Shown: positions 33,663-42,343, counted from the first letter of the stretch. The stretch: 43,267 nucleotides of DNA from CAG-826 sp964546565 (GCA_964546565.1 CAZJKC010000006.1:1-43267), one strand, 5' to 3'. Notes: a model not told the origin generated them from the letters alone. A program made the numbers and translations.

Positions 33663-34994
33663 ATGAATTTTGGCATTGAAGATGAAACTTTAGAATTTAA
33701 AAAAAGTACTGGTGAATTAAATGAAGCAATGAATTCGATTTCCGCTATGTTAAATAAACATGGGAGAGGTACAATATATTTTGGTATATTACCAAATGGA
33801 GAAGTGAAAGGTCAAATTGTAAATGAATCAACTCTAAGAGATATATCTAGGAAAATATATGAGTCAATAGTTCCTCAAATTGTCCCTATTATAGAAAAAA
33901 AGGTTGTTGATGAAAAAGAAATAATTGAAGTAACTTTTAAAGGAAATGATCGCCCATATTCTTCTAAAGGTGTATATTATATTAGAACAGCTGATGAAGA
34001 CCGAGTTTTACCTCCTCATGAATTACGACAATTATTTGAATATAATAAAAATAGTAGTTGGGATTCTGAAGCAACTGATTATACACTGGATGATATAGAT
34101 ATAGAATCATTTGAAAAATTTTATAAAAGAGCAATATCATGTGGAAGACTAAAAGACCTAGATTTTGTTCCTGAAAAACTTCTCACAAAGTTAGGATTAA
34201 TAAAAAATAATAAATTAACAAATGCTGCATATTATTTGTTTTCTAATAAAGGACCGATTGTGTTAAAAATGGCAGTATTCGCAACTGATGAAAAACTTAC
34301 TTTTTTAGATATAAATAGAATAAATGGAAATATTATTGATTTAATTGATGAAGCAAATAATTACATTAAAAAAAATATGCTGTGGAAAGCTGATTTTGAA
34401 AATATGCAAAGAGTTGAAATCCCGGAGATACCTCTTAAAGCATTAAGAGAGATTATTTGTAATAGTTTTGCACATGCTAGATATAATTCAATAACCGAAC
34501 ATGAGATTACAATACATCCATCAAGTTTTAGAATTTATAACCCTGGAGAATTTCCGATTGGACTAACTCCTGAGGATTTTATTTATAATAATATTCCTTC
34601 AATGGTTAGAAATCCTTTGATTCTTAAAACACTTTTTTTATCTGATGATGTCGAATCATATAGTAGTGGATTTAAAAGAGTCTATGAAGAGTGTAAAGTA
34701 AATAATGTAAATACTAATTATGTTATAAGTAGAGAAGGATTTACGTTTATTTTTAATAGAAATGTCGTAAATCATGTCGTAGAAAATGTCGTAAATAAAA
34801 ATGATATTATTTTATCAGAAGAAGAAAATTTAGTTTTAACAATAATAAAAGAAAACCCAAGAATTACTGCAGTAAAAATTGCTGAGAATATAAATAAAAG
34901 TTCTAGAAGTATTCAACGAATTATTAGAGAGTTAAAAGATAAAGGCGTTTTAGAAAGAATAGGTGGAACTAAAGGATATTGGAAGTGTAAATGA
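33663..34994 (+). CDS. AlbA_2 (Schlafen-like) / HATPase_c_4 / winged-helix protein
   Basis: The frame is open from a TTG at 33648, but GGAGGG (33650-33655) points to ATG 33663, giving 443 residues. Residues ~5-125 form an AlbA_2 domain (ETLEFKKSTGE, GTIYFGILPNGEVKG, RPYSSKGVYYIRTADEDRVL). Residues ~250-360 form the divergent ATPase part (LKALREIICNSFAHARYNSI, then RIYNPGEFPIGLTPEDF). A VVN repeat linker (NVVNHVVENVVNK) leads into a C-terminal winged helix (~390-440; IKENPRITAVKIAENINKSS). Family members are called RecG-related or transcriptional regulators; some lie in defence or mobile regions. Function is unproven. Its flanks suggest it was inserted next to murC. Confidence 0.82.
   Translation: MNFGIEDETLEFKKSTGELNEAMNSISAMLNKHGRGTIYFGILPNGEVKGQIVNESTLRDISRKIYESIVPQIVPIIEKKVVDEKEIIEVTFKGNDRPYSSKGVYYIRTADEDRVLPPHELRQLFEYNKNSSWDSEATDYTLDDIDIESFEKFYKRAISCGRLKDLDFVPEKLLTKLGLIKNNKLTNAAYYLFSNKGPIVLKMAVFATDEKLTFLDINRINGNIIDLIDEANNYIKKNMLWKADFENMQRVEIPEIPLKALREIICNSFAHARYNSITEHEITIHPSSFRIYNPGEFPIGLTPEDFIYNNIPSMVRNPLILKTLFLSDDVESYSSGFKRVYEECKVNNVNTNYVISREGFTFIFNRNVVNHVVENVVNKNDIILSEEENLVLTIIKENPRITAVKIAENINKSSRSIQRIIRELKDKGVLERIGGTKGYWKCK
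34763..34795 (+). repeat. Triplicate TGTCGTAAA motif inside the AlbA_2 gene
   Basis: TGTCGTAAA (34763-34771), TGTCGTAGA (34775-34783) and TGTCGTAAA (34787-34795) recur every 12 nt and encode the VVN/VVE linker before the winged helix. They are the reverse complement of the upstream TTTACGACA repeats. Confidence 0.7.
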
Positions 34995-35069
34995 ACAATA
35001 ATATTAAATATTTTGCATTGATTAAAAATTTTTAAACAATAATAAAATATATTTAATTTCAAATATTAA

Positions 35070-35123
35070 AATCACTATTACATAATATGAAATATTATTA
35101 ATATAATGTAGTGGTGATTTTTT
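35070..35123 (+). terminator. Hairpin terminator overlapping the murC -10 and SD
   Basis: AATCACTATTACAT (35070-35083) pairs over 14 bp with ATGTAGTGGTGATT (35106-35119) with two G-U pairs, followed by TTTT directly before the murC ATG (35124). It would stop transcription from the AlbA_2 gene. The right arm also contains the murC SD (GGTGA), and TATAAT (35102-35107) runs from the loop into it, so readthrough RNA would hide the SD. Confidence 0.65.
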
Positions 35124-36401
35124 ATGAAATATTATTTAGTTGGAATTAAAGGGACGGGTATGGCGGCTCTTGCTAATGTTTTGTATGATGATGGTAATTA
35201 TGTCTCGGGAATGGATACTGAAGAAAACATTTTTACAGAGGATACTCTCATAAAGAAAAAAATTTACATTGATGATGTTACATCACGTAATTTTTCAAAT
35301 TATGATTTGATAATCATTGGGCATCAATTTATGAATACGGATATTTTTTCGTATATTAAAGACAATAATTATCCATTTATGGAGTACCATGTTTTCATAG
35401 AAAAGTATATAAAGGATACTTCTTCGGTAGCGGTATCTGGTAGTCATGGTAAGACAACGACTGTGGGAATGCTTTATCAAGCCTTACATAATCAAGAGAA
35501 AGTTTCAATGTTAAGAGGCGATGGGGTTGGTTATGGTGGAAGGCATAATTTATTCGTTTTTGAAGCTTGTGAATATCAAAAACACTTTTTAATATATCAT
35601 CCTTCAACCATTATTATTACGAATATTGATTATGATCATGTCGATACTTATCCAACGATAGAAGAATATGAAAAATCCTTTAATGATTATTGTCAAAATG
35701 CACTTGAAGTAATTATTAATTATGATGATTCAAATAAAATTAAACACCCTCATAAAATTACATATGGTTTAACAAAAAAAGCTGATTATGCTTGCTTAAA
35801 CTATATAATGGATGAAAAAGGAATGAATGGTATAATAATTGCTAAAGGTCAAGAAATTCCCTTTCAATTGCCATTATTTGGCGTACACAATTTAATGCAT
35901 GTTCTAGCGGTTGTCGCTTATTTGAATGAACATCATTATGATGTTAACGAAGGATTAAAAGAATTGGTAAATTTTACCGGTGTAAAAAGAAGAATGTCGC
36001 AAACGATAATAAACGATGATGTGTTTATTGATGACTATGCGCATCACCCCAAAGAAATTGAGGCCTCATTATCGATGGTTAAACTGATGTATCCTAGTCG
36101 AAAAGTCATAGTCTTTTTTAAACCAGATCGCTATAATCGTCTGATTCATTTCCAAGATGATTTTAAAAAAGCTCTTTTAAAAGCGGACCATAGTTTTATC
36201 TTACCACTTTATGAGCATGTCGAAGGGTGTCGCGATAGTCGTATTCTTACCGATAAGCAGAAAATAACGTTTTACACCGATGAAAATGATTTAAATAAAT
36301 ATCTTTTTGCGGATCAAAAATATGTATTTATTTATATGAGTTCGAAAAAAATGAAAAATTGGATGGAAAACATTGTAAGAAATCGTGAAAGCAAAAGTTG
36401 A
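35124..36401 (+). CDS. murC: UDP-N-acetylmuramate--L-alanine ligase
   Basis: This 425-residue Mur ligase adds L-Ala to UDP-MurNAc in peptidoglycan synthesis in the cytoplasm. The N-terminal UDP-binding loop GIKGTGMAALA is at 8-18, and the ATP P-loop GSHGKTTT at 106-113. The Firmicute-type substrate motif FEACEYQKHFL, then TNIDYDHVDTY, and the C-terminal DDYAHHPKEIEA follow. Length is near the usual ~430. All core motifs are intact, so the organism makes a wall. The start follows a hairpin that also acts as a terminator; the SD GGTGA is modest. A degraded copy of this gene's start lies 1.6 kb upstream. Confidence 0.94.
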   Translation: MKYYLVGIKGTGMAALANVLYDDGNYVSGMDTEENIFTEDTLIKKKIYIDDVTSRNFSNYDLIIIGHQFMNTDIFSYIKDNNYPFMEYHVFIEKYIKDTSSVAVSGSHGKTTTVGMLYQALHNQEKVSMLRGDGVGYGGRHNLFVFEACEYQKHFLIYHPSTIIITNIDYDHVDTYPTIEEYEKSFNDYCQNALEVIINYDDSNKIKHPHKITYGLTKKADYACLNYIMDEKGMNGIIIAKGQEIPFQLPLFGVHNLMHVLAVVAYLNEHHYDVNEGLKELVNFTGVKRRMSQTIINDDVFIDDYAHHPKEIEASLSMVKLMYPSRKVIVFFKPDRYNRLIHFQDDFKKALLKADHSFILPLYEHVEGCRDSRILTDKQKITFYTDENDLNKYLFADQKYVFIYMSSKKMKNWMENIVRNRESKS

Positions 36402-36426
36402 CAGTGAAAATATTTTCATTTACAAT
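36398..36426 (+). promoter_or_regulatory. Consensus promoter with 14-bp perfect palindrome in the spacer
   Basis: TTGACA (36398-36403, overlapping the murC stop) is separated by exactly 17 nt from TACAAT (36421-36426). The spacer holds TGAAAATATTTTCA (36405-36418), a perfect palindrome resembling a LacI-family half-site pair but lacking the central CG of cre. It drives the YtxH-like gene and possibly the CcpA-like gene. Confidence 0.7.
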
Positions 36427-36475
36427 ATAAGTGTCGCGTTACTACCCTAATTTTTATAAAAGGAGGGTATAAGAA

Positions 36476-36811
36476 ATGCGGATGAAAATGTTTATTTTTG
36501 GATGTGGTATGCTTTCAGGTATGGCTTGTCTTTGCCTCATACCTCCCGTTAAGGAAGCGTTGATGCAAGAAATGGAAAAAGCCTCACAAAAAATGCAATC
36601 AACCAAAAAAACGCTATTACGAAAAGGAAAGCAAATCAAAGAAAACATTGAAGATACGGCAAGTGATATTTCTAGTGATATTAAAGAGATGACGAATACC
36701 ATAATCGATGAAATTGATGATATTGATGTTAAAGGTATGTCATCATCTTTAAAAAAGTCAATTGGGAAGATTAAAATGCATGTTGTCTCTTTGAAAAATC
36801 TTGTTGAATAG
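36476..36811 (+). CDS. YtxH-like small membrane-anchored helical protein
   Basis: The 111-residue protein has an N-terminal hydrophobic segment (~4-25, including GCGMLSGMACLCLIPPV) and a long amphipathic helical tail rich in Lys, Glu and Met. The tail is similar in style to YtxH/YhaH-like general stress proteins. Synteny with Bacillus, where ytxG/H lie between murC and ccpA, supports this call. Strong SD AGGAGGG. A terminator follows. The molecular role of the family is unclear. Confidence 0.6.
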   Translation: MRMKMFIFGCGMLSGMACLCLIPPVKEALMQEMEKASQKMQSTKKTLLRKGKQIKENIEDTASDISSDIKEMTNTIIDEIDDIDVKGMSSSLKKSIGKIKMHVVSLKNLVE

Positions 36812-36830
36812 CGAATTCATCTTTAAATAT

Positions 36831-36855
36831 AAAGCGCGACTAGGCGCTTTTTTTG
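36831..36855 (+). terminator. Terminator after the YtxH-like gene
   Basis: AAAGCGC (36831-36837) pairs with GCGCTTT (36844-36850), followed by more Ts. The CcpA-like gene starts only ~20 nt later with no clear promoter of its own, so some readthrough is expected. Confidence 0.75.
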
Positions 36856-36875
36856 CCTTATAAGGAGGAAGACAT

Positions 36876-37874
36876 ATGAAGAATACTAAGGATCGAGTGA
36901 CTATTTATGAAGTAGCGAAAGCGAGTGGGGTTTCGTTAGCGACTGTTTCTCGTGTTATTAATAAACAAGGCAATGTGACCGAACATACTCGTCGTCGCGT
37001 TGAGGAGACGATTGTGCGTTTAGGTTATAAGCCATCAGCGTTAGCCCAAGCTTTAGCCACTAATCGTTCTACTAATATTGGTATCGTTATTCCGTCGGCA
37101 AATTATGTATATATTTCTAATATGCTTAACGGTATTACAGACGCCGCTAAAGAAATGGGATTTTGTTTAACTTTATTTGTAACTTCACATTCTCGAGATG
37201 ACGCGATGTCGATGGTGGAAAAGGTTATTACTTCACATGTCGATGGGGCTATTATCTTTGATGATGAATTAGATGTTGATGATATTAATCATATTATTTC
37301 TTATTCTGTGCCTGTTATTGCTGTTAATAATCTTGTAGAAGGAGATCGTGTCGGCTCTATTGTTTTTGGATATGAACATAAAATTAAACAAATAATACAT
37401 GATCATTTCTCTTTTAGTGATAAGAAAATGTATTTCTTACATGTCCACAATTGTGGACGCTTACTTGATCGTATTGAAAAAGCCTTTATTAGTGTGCATG
37501 TTGAGGAAAATAGGAGCTATGGCATTTTGTCATGTGATGATTCATATAATCGTACTTATGCTGACTTTGTTGAATTCTTTAAGACAACGAAAAAAGGGTA
37601 TTTCCTTGCTTATCGTGATTCTTTAGCGGCCGCTATTACGAATGCAGCTGTGGATTCAGGATTAAAGGTGCCAGAAGATGTTGAAGTATTATCGATTATT
37701 GGAACTAAGTATGCCGCTATTACAAGACCGCAAATATCATCGATGAATGTTGATATGTATGAAGTTGGTAAAAAAGCAATGAATATGCTAAATTCATTAT
37801 TAGAAGGAACTCTTGAAGAAAAAACTTATAAATTTGAATCTTCATTTATTGCGCGAAATTCAACAATAAAATAG
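36876..37874 (+). CDS. ccpA: LacI-family transcriptional regulator, CcpA-like
   Basis: The 332-residue protein has the LacI-family HTH and hinge (VTIYEVAKASGVSLATVSRV, then RLGYKPSALAQALATNRS) and a periplasmic-binding-protein-like effector domain. The N-terminal ~70 residues closely match CcpA, and the position between the murC/YtxH genes and tyrS echoes Bacillus ccpA. The effector domain is more divergent (YVYISNMLNGITDAAKEMGF), so HPr-Ser-P recognition is uncertain. Three cre-like sites elsewhere in the window are candidate targets. An alternative is a local sugar-responsive LacI regulator. SD AAGGAGG. Confidence 0.7.
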   Translation: MKNTKDRVTIYEVAKASGVSLATVSRVINKQGNVTEHTRRRVEETIVRLGYKPSALAQALATNRSTNIGIVIPSANYVYISNMLNGITDAAKEMGFCLTLFVTSHSRDDAMSMVEKVITSHVDGAIIFDDELDVDDINHIISYSVPVIAVNNLVEGDRVGSIVFGYEHKIKQIIHDHFSFSDKKMYFLHVHNCGRLLDRIEKAFISVHVEENRSYGILSCDDSYNRTYADFVEFFKTTKKGYFLAYRDSLAAAITNAAVDSGLKVPEDVEVLSIIGTKYAAITRPQISSMNVDMYEVGKKAMNMLNSLLEGTLEEKTYKFESSFIARNSTIK

Positions 37875-37929
37875 ATTTTAAAGCATAAATTATTGATTGA
37901 TGTTAACAATATATGAAAAGGAGTATCTT

Positions 37930-38919
37930 ATGAATAAACGAATTGCATTTTTTGATACTAAACCATATGATAAATCTTCCTTTGATAAGGTAAAAGGAGA
38001 TTATGAAATTGTTTATTTTGAAGAAAAATTAAACGAAAAGACGGCGCCACTTGTTAAAGGATTTGATGCTGTTTGTGCCTTCGTTAATGATGATATCAAT
38101 CGTCAAGTTCTTTTGATTTTAAAAGAAAATGGTGTGCAATTATTAGCAATGCGCAGTACGGGATACAATAATGTTGATGTGAGTTCAGCTTGTGAACATC
38201 TTCATGTCGTTCGTGTCCCTTCTTATTCGCCCTATGCCATTGCCGAACACGCTATGGCATTATTGCAAACGCTTAATCGTAAAATTCATAAATCATATAT
38301 TAGAACGCGTGATTTTAATTTTTCTTTAGTGGGATTGACCGGTATTGTTTTACATGGTAAGACCATAGGAATTATTGGAACGGGGGCTATTGGTCAAGCT
38401 TTGATTAAAATCTGCCAAGGATATGGAATGAATATTTTAGCTTATGATCCTTATCCTAAAAAGGATTTAAACATTCAGTATGTTGATTTGATGACCCTTT
38501 TAGAGAATAGCGATGTTGTTTCTTTACATTGCCCATTAAGTAAAGATACATACCATTTGATAAATAAAGAAACTATTCAACATATGAAAAAAGGGGCTTA
38601 TTTTATCAATACATCAAGAGGAGCTCTCGTCGATAGCGGAGCCCTTTTAGAAGCTTTAAATAATGGTCATCTACGGGGTGCTGGATTAGATGTATATGAA
38701 GAAGAAAGTGAATTATTCTTTGAAGATCGTTCTCTCCAAATTGTACAAGATGATATTTTATCACTTTTAGTATCAAGACCTAACGTCATTATTACTTCGC
38801 ATCAAGCTTTTTTAACCGAAGAAGCTTTGATGGAAATTGCGAGGGTAACGATACAAAATTTTGATGAATTCTTTCATAATCGGCCTTTATCAAATGAGAT
38901 TTGTTACCGCCGAAATTAA
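37930..38919 (+). CDS. ldhA: Fermentative D-lactate dehydrogenase
   Basis: The frame is open from 37897, but AAAAGGAG ends just before ATG 37930, giving 329 residues, the length of E. coli LdhA. It reduces pyruvate to D-lactate with NADH. The Rossmann loop GIIGTGAIG is near 147-155; the catalytic residues are Arg230 (TSRGAL), Glu257 (LDVYEEE) and His291 (SHQAFLTEEAL). The ELFFEDRS segment after the Glu is specific for the LdhA group over glycerate or VanH-type enzymes. It fits a fermenter regenerating NAD+ from sugars. It is close to the CcpA-like gene, but no cre is visible at its start. Confidence 0.9.
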   Translation: MNKRIAFFDTKPYDKSSFDKVKGDYEIVYFEEKLNEKTAPLVKGFDAVCAFVNDDINRQVLLILKENGVQLLAMRSTGYNNVDVSSACEHLHVVRVPSYSPYAIAEHAMALLQTLNRKIHKSYIRTRDFNFSLVGLTGIVLHGKTIGIIGTGAIGQALIKICQGYGMNILAYDPYPKKDLNIQYVDLMTLLENSDVVSLHCPLSKDTYHLINKETIQHMKKGAYFINTSRGALVDSGALLEALNNGHLRGAGLDVYEEESELFFEDRSLQIVQDDILSLLVSRPNVIITSHQAFLTEEALMEIARVTIQNFDEFFHNRPLSNEICYRRN

Positions 38920-38928
38920 ATATTAGTA

Positions 38929-38957
38929 TTGCAAGTTTCATGCTTAATTGCTAGAAT
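38929..38957 (+). promoter_or_regulatory. Promoter of the tyrS leader
   Basis: TTGCAA (38929-38934) and TAGAAT (38952-38957) are separated by exactly 17 nt. Transcription would begin near 38964, directly ahead of the T-box leader. Confidence 0.65.
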
Positions 38958-38963
38958 ATTTTT

Positions 38964-39177
38964 GCGAAGATTAAGTTTCAGTACTAAGCTAATAAAGAGA
39001 GCCTCGTTGTGGTGAAAGAGGAATGCTAGGAAATACGACTTAGGAGCAACTTTATGAAAATAAAGCGGCATATCATCCCGTTATCGATGAAAATGAGTGA
39101 GAAGTATTTTGATAAATATTTCTAACTAAGGTGGTACCACGATTTAATGCGTCCTTAGATTGAGGATGCTTTTTTTG
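38964..39177 (+). promoter_or_regulatory. Tyrosine T-box riboswitch
   Basis: The conserved T-box AAGGTGGTACCACG is at 39128-39141, followed by the terminator GCGTCCT (39149-39155) / AGGATGC (39163-39169) and a T-run. The upstream stem I region holds a specifier TAC at 39034-39036 in an AAATACGAC context, which is a Tyr codon and fits the downstream tyrS. Uncharged tRNA-Tyr would pair with TAC and the T-box bulge (GGTG) and favour the antiterminator, raising tyrS expression. Confidence 0.92.
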
Positions 39178-39197
39178 TTTTTAAAGGAGGCATATTT

Positions 39198-40433
39198 ATG
39201 ACATTATTAGAAGAATTAAAAGCACGTGAATTATTTTTTGATGCAACATCACCAGATTTAGAACAATTTTTAGAAAATAATAAGGTTAATTTTTATTTAG
39301 GATGTGATCCAACCGGTGATTCATTACATGTAGGACATCTTGTAACTTATTTAGTAGCTAAAAGATTAGAAATGCATGGACATCATCCGATTTTATTAGT
39401 GGGTGGTGCGACGGGTCAAATTGGCGATCCTAAGATGCAAGGCGAACGCAAAATGCTCTCTATCGAGACGACGAACGCTAATGTGATAAGTTTAAAAAAA
39501 CAAGTGGAGAATATTTTTGGTTTTCATGATATCGTCAATAATTATGATTGGGTATCATCATTAAGCGTTATTGATTTCTTAAGAATCTATGGAAAAGAAT
39601 TTAATGTCAATAACATGCTCAATAAAGAAACGGTGAAGGCTCGTTTAGAAAGTGGAATTTCATACACTGAATTTTCTTATCAAATACTACAAGCTTTAGA
39701 TTGGTATCATTTGTTTAAAGAACGACATTGTATTATGCAAATTGGTGGTCAAGATCAATGGGGTAATATGACGGCAGGAACGGAACTAATTCGTAAAAAA
39801 GAAGGAAATGAGGCTCAAGCTTATGCCTTTACTATTCCTTTAATTTTGAAACCGGATGGTACAAAATTTGGAAAGTCTGAAGATGGTAAATCGGTTTGGC
39901 TTGATGGAAAAAAGACCTCACCATATGAATTTTATCAGTTTTGGATTAATTTACCCGATAGCGATGTTATAAAAAAACTCAAACAATTTACCTTTTTATC
40001 ATTAGAAGAAATTGCTGATATTGAAAAGAAGTGGCAAGCAGAACCTGAAAAGCGTTTAGCACAAAAAACTTTAGCAAAAGAAATGACTACTTTAATTCAT
40101 GGTGAAGAAGGTTATCAACAAGCCTTAAATATTACGGATGCTTTATTTAGTGGCAATCTCTCTTCATTATCGAAAAATGAATTAGAAATGGCCTTTGATG
40201 GCTTTTCACATACGGATTTAGAAAACAATATGACTCTTTTAGATGCTTTGCTTTTAATGGGTGTCGCAACTTCGAAACGTGAGGGAAGAGAATTTATTAA
40301 AAACAACGCCATTAGCGTCAATGGGAATCGTATTACTGATGAGAATTATTTATTGAATAAAGATAATGCTTTAGCGGACCAATACATTATTATTAGACGT
40401 GGTAAGAAAAAATATTATTTAGGAATTTTATAA
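39198..40433 (+). CDS. tyrS: Tyrosyl-tRNA synthetase
   Basis: This 411-residue class I synthetase charges tRNA-Tyr. The HIGH-like motif HVGH is at 44-47, the Tyr/tRNA site QIGGQDQWGN at 181-190, and the KMSKS-like motif KFGKS at 223-227. A C-terminal S4 domain (~345-405, FIKNNAISVNGNRI) is present. The KFGKS form marks the TyrS type of bacteria such as Bacillus stearothermophilus. It is preceded by the tyrosine T-box and SD AAAGGAGG and ends in its own terminator. Confidence 0.96.
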   Translation: MTLLEELKARELFFDATSPDLEQFLENNKVNFYLGCDPTGDSLHVGHLVTYLVAKRLEMHGHHPILLVGGATGQIGDPKMQGERKMLSIETTNANVISLKKQVENIFGFHDIVNNYDWVSSLSVIDFLRIYGKEFNVNNMLNKETVKARLESGISYTEFSYQILQALDWYHLFKERHCIMQIGGQDQWGNMTAGTELIRKKEGNEAQAYAFTIPLILKPDGTKFGKSEDGKSVWLDGKKTSPYEFYQFWINLPDSDVIKKLKQFTFLSLEEIADIEKKWQAEPEKRLAQKTLAKEMTTLIHGEEGYQQALNITDALFSGNLSSLSKNELEMAFDGFSHTDLENNMTLLDALLLMGVATSKREGREFIKNNAISVNGNRITDENYLLNKDNALADQYIIIRRGKKKYYLGIL

Positions 40434-40459
40434 AGCGATTCATGTAGTCGCTTTTTTTT
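40432..40459 (+). terminator. Terminator of tyrS
   Basis: AAAGCGA (40432-40438) pairs with TCGCTTT (40448-40454) around a 9-nt loop, followed by Ts. It overlaps the tyrS stop codon. Confidence 0.85.
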
Positions 40460-40470
40460 AATAGTTTTAA

Positions 40471-40500
40471 TTGATATTAAAAAGTAATATGTGCTATTTT
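40471..40500 (+). promoter_or_regulatory. Likely promoter of the ABC-2 exporter operon
   Basis: TTGATA (40471-40476) and TATTTT (40495-40500) are separated by 18 nt. The SD AGAAGGTGAT precedes ATG 40521. Confidence 0.45.
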
Positions 40501-40520
40501 AATGGCGAGAAGGTGATAAG

Positions 40521-41516
40521 ATGATAAAAATTGAACATCTTACAAAAATATTTAAAAAACCGATACGTGGTGAGGGTGTAATCGGAATGTTAAAAACCCT
40601 TTTTTCGCGTAAATATGAGACGAAAGTTGCTGTCAATGATATTTCATTAACAATTAATAATGGTGAAATAGTGGGTTATATTGGCTCAAATGGAGCGGGG
40701 AAATCGACGACTATAAAAATGATGTGCGGCATTTTAACTCCAACAGAAGGAAGAATTGAAATTGATGGTTTAGAACCTTATAAAATGCGAAAAAAAGTCG
40801 CTAAGGATATCGGTGTTGTATTTGGACAAAAAACGCAATTATGGTGGGATATTCCCTTGATAGAATCATTTAAGGTATTAAAAGAAGTGTATCAAATAAG
40901 CGATGATGATTATCAAGAAAGATTGACTTTCTTATGCGATACATTAAAGATTAATGATTTCATGCATCAACCAGTACGAACTTTATCATTAGGTCAGAGA
41001 ATGCGTGCTGATTTAGCAGCAGCATGGCTTCATAATCCCAAAACATTATTTTTAGATGAGCCAACAATAGGTTTAGATGTTTTAGTCAAAGAAAGAATCC
41101 GTGATGCGATAAAAGTAATGAATGCGAAATATCATACAACTGTTATATTGACGACGCATGATATGAAAGATATCGAAAACTTATGTTCACGAATTATCAT
41201 GATTGAAGAAGGGAGGATTATCTATGATGGTTCTTTAGCGGATATTAAGCATCGTTTTGGTGATATACGAACGATTACCATATCTTTAAAGTATGAGCCC
41301 AATATTGCCGACTTAAATAATTTTAATGGTTGCGTAGAATACTTAATGAAAGATAATAAGATTGTAGTGAAATTTGATGCATCAAAAATAGCTGTTGAAG
41401 AAGTAATAGATTATATTTTTCATGATTTACATGCTCAAGATATTCAACTATCGGAAATTAGTATTGAAGATGTTGTAAGGTCTATTTTACAAGAGCAAGA
41501 AGAAGGCAATTTATGA
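40521..41516 (+). CDS. ABC-2 exporter ATP-binding protein
   Basis: The 331-residue ATPase has Walker A GSNGAGKST (55-63), signature LSLGQ (155-159), Walker B LFLDEP (176-181) and a C-terminal extension of ~90 residues. The variant FGQKTQLWWDIPLIESF Q-loop region and LSLGQRMRADLAAAWLHNP are typical of the ATPase that partners ABC-2 DUF990 permeases, with unknown or multidrug-like export substrates. It overlaps the first permease by 4 nt (ATGA). Confidence 0.9.
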   Translation: MIKIEHLTKIFKKPIRGEGVIGMLKTLFSRKYETKVAVNDISLTINNGEIVGYIGSNGAGKSTTIKMMCGILTPTEGRIEIDGLEPYKMRKKVAKDIGVVFGQKTQLWWDIPLIESFKVLKEVYQISDDDYQERLTFLCDTLKINDFMHQPVRTLSLGQRMRADLAAAWLHNPKTLFLDEPTIGLDVLVKERIRDAIKVMNAKYHTTVILTTHDMKDIENLCSRIIMIEEGRIIYDGSLADIKHRFGDIRTITISLKYEPNIADLNNFNGCVEYLMKDNKIVVKFDASKIAVEEVIDYIFHDLHAQDIQLSEISIEDVVRSILQEQEEGNL

Positions 41517-42343
41517 AAAGATTAAAGAAGTATTATCCTTTTTATAAAGCCAGTATGATGGATTTGATGGCCTATAAAGCGGCTTTATTTACTTGGTTGA
41601 TTGTGACTTTTTTTCAAGTTCTTTGTACTATTTTTCTATGGATGGCGGTATATAAAAATGCGAGTTCGGCATCGATGAATGGCTTTACGATGCAAGAAAT
41701 GATTGTTTATCAAGTGTTTATTAACATTTTTACTTTTGTTACTTTTGATAATTATACCGCTGACTCAATTTCTTCTGAGATAGAAGATGGGACCATTGCT
41801 ATGTCTTTTGTAAAACCGATATCTTATCGAGTACGATTTGTTTTCACTAATTTAGGATCTTTTACAATGCTAGCGCTTTTATTTGGATTACCATGTTTTA
41901 CAATTGCTTATCTTTCGTTCTATCTAGTTGGTTATATTAGCGTTTCTTCAGTGTGGATATTTCTATGCCATTTATTATTGTTTGTTGTGGCGCAAATAAT
42001 TGCCACAATGATTAATGATTCGATTGGTTACATTTTTGGTATTCTTTGTTTTTATACCACTGCTAGTTTTGGCTTAAATCAAATTAAAACAGTTATTATT
42101 TCCTTTTTATCAGGAACATTTATTCCTTTAACATTCTTCCCGGGTGTTTTTAAGGATATTGTTAATATCCTTCCTTTTGCGGGAATGGCTCAAAATCCTA
42201 TTATGATTTTTTTAGGGATGGTGGATATTAAGACATCATTAATAATGATTGCTATGAGTGTGGGATGGTTAATTGTTCTAGAATTCTTTGCTTTTTTGCT
42301 ATTTAAGAAAGCGAGCAAAAAAGTCACTGTTCAAGGAGGTTAA
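41513..42343 (+). CDS. ABC-2 exporter permease (first of a DUF990-type pair)
   Basis: This 276-residue protein has about six membrane helices and the pattern typical of ABC2_membrane_6/DUF990 proteins (EIEDGTIAMSFVKPISYRVR; FLSGTFIPLTFFPG). The start overlaps the ATPase stop (ATGA). It likely forms a heteromeric channel with the next gene. Confidence 0.8.
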   Translation: MKRLKKYYPFYKASMMDLMAYKAALFTWLIVTFFQVLCTIFLWMAVYKNASSASMNGFTMQEMIVYQVFINIFTFVTFDNYTADSISSEIEDGTIAMSFVKPISYRVRFVFTNLGSFTMLALLFGLPCFTIAYLSFYLVGYISVSSVWIFLCHLLLFVVAQIIATMINDSIGYIFGILCFYTTASFGLNQIKTVIISFLSGTFIPLTFFPGVFKDIVNILPFAGMAQNPIMIFLGMVDIKTSLIMIAMSVGWLIVLEFFAFLLFKKASKKVTVQGG

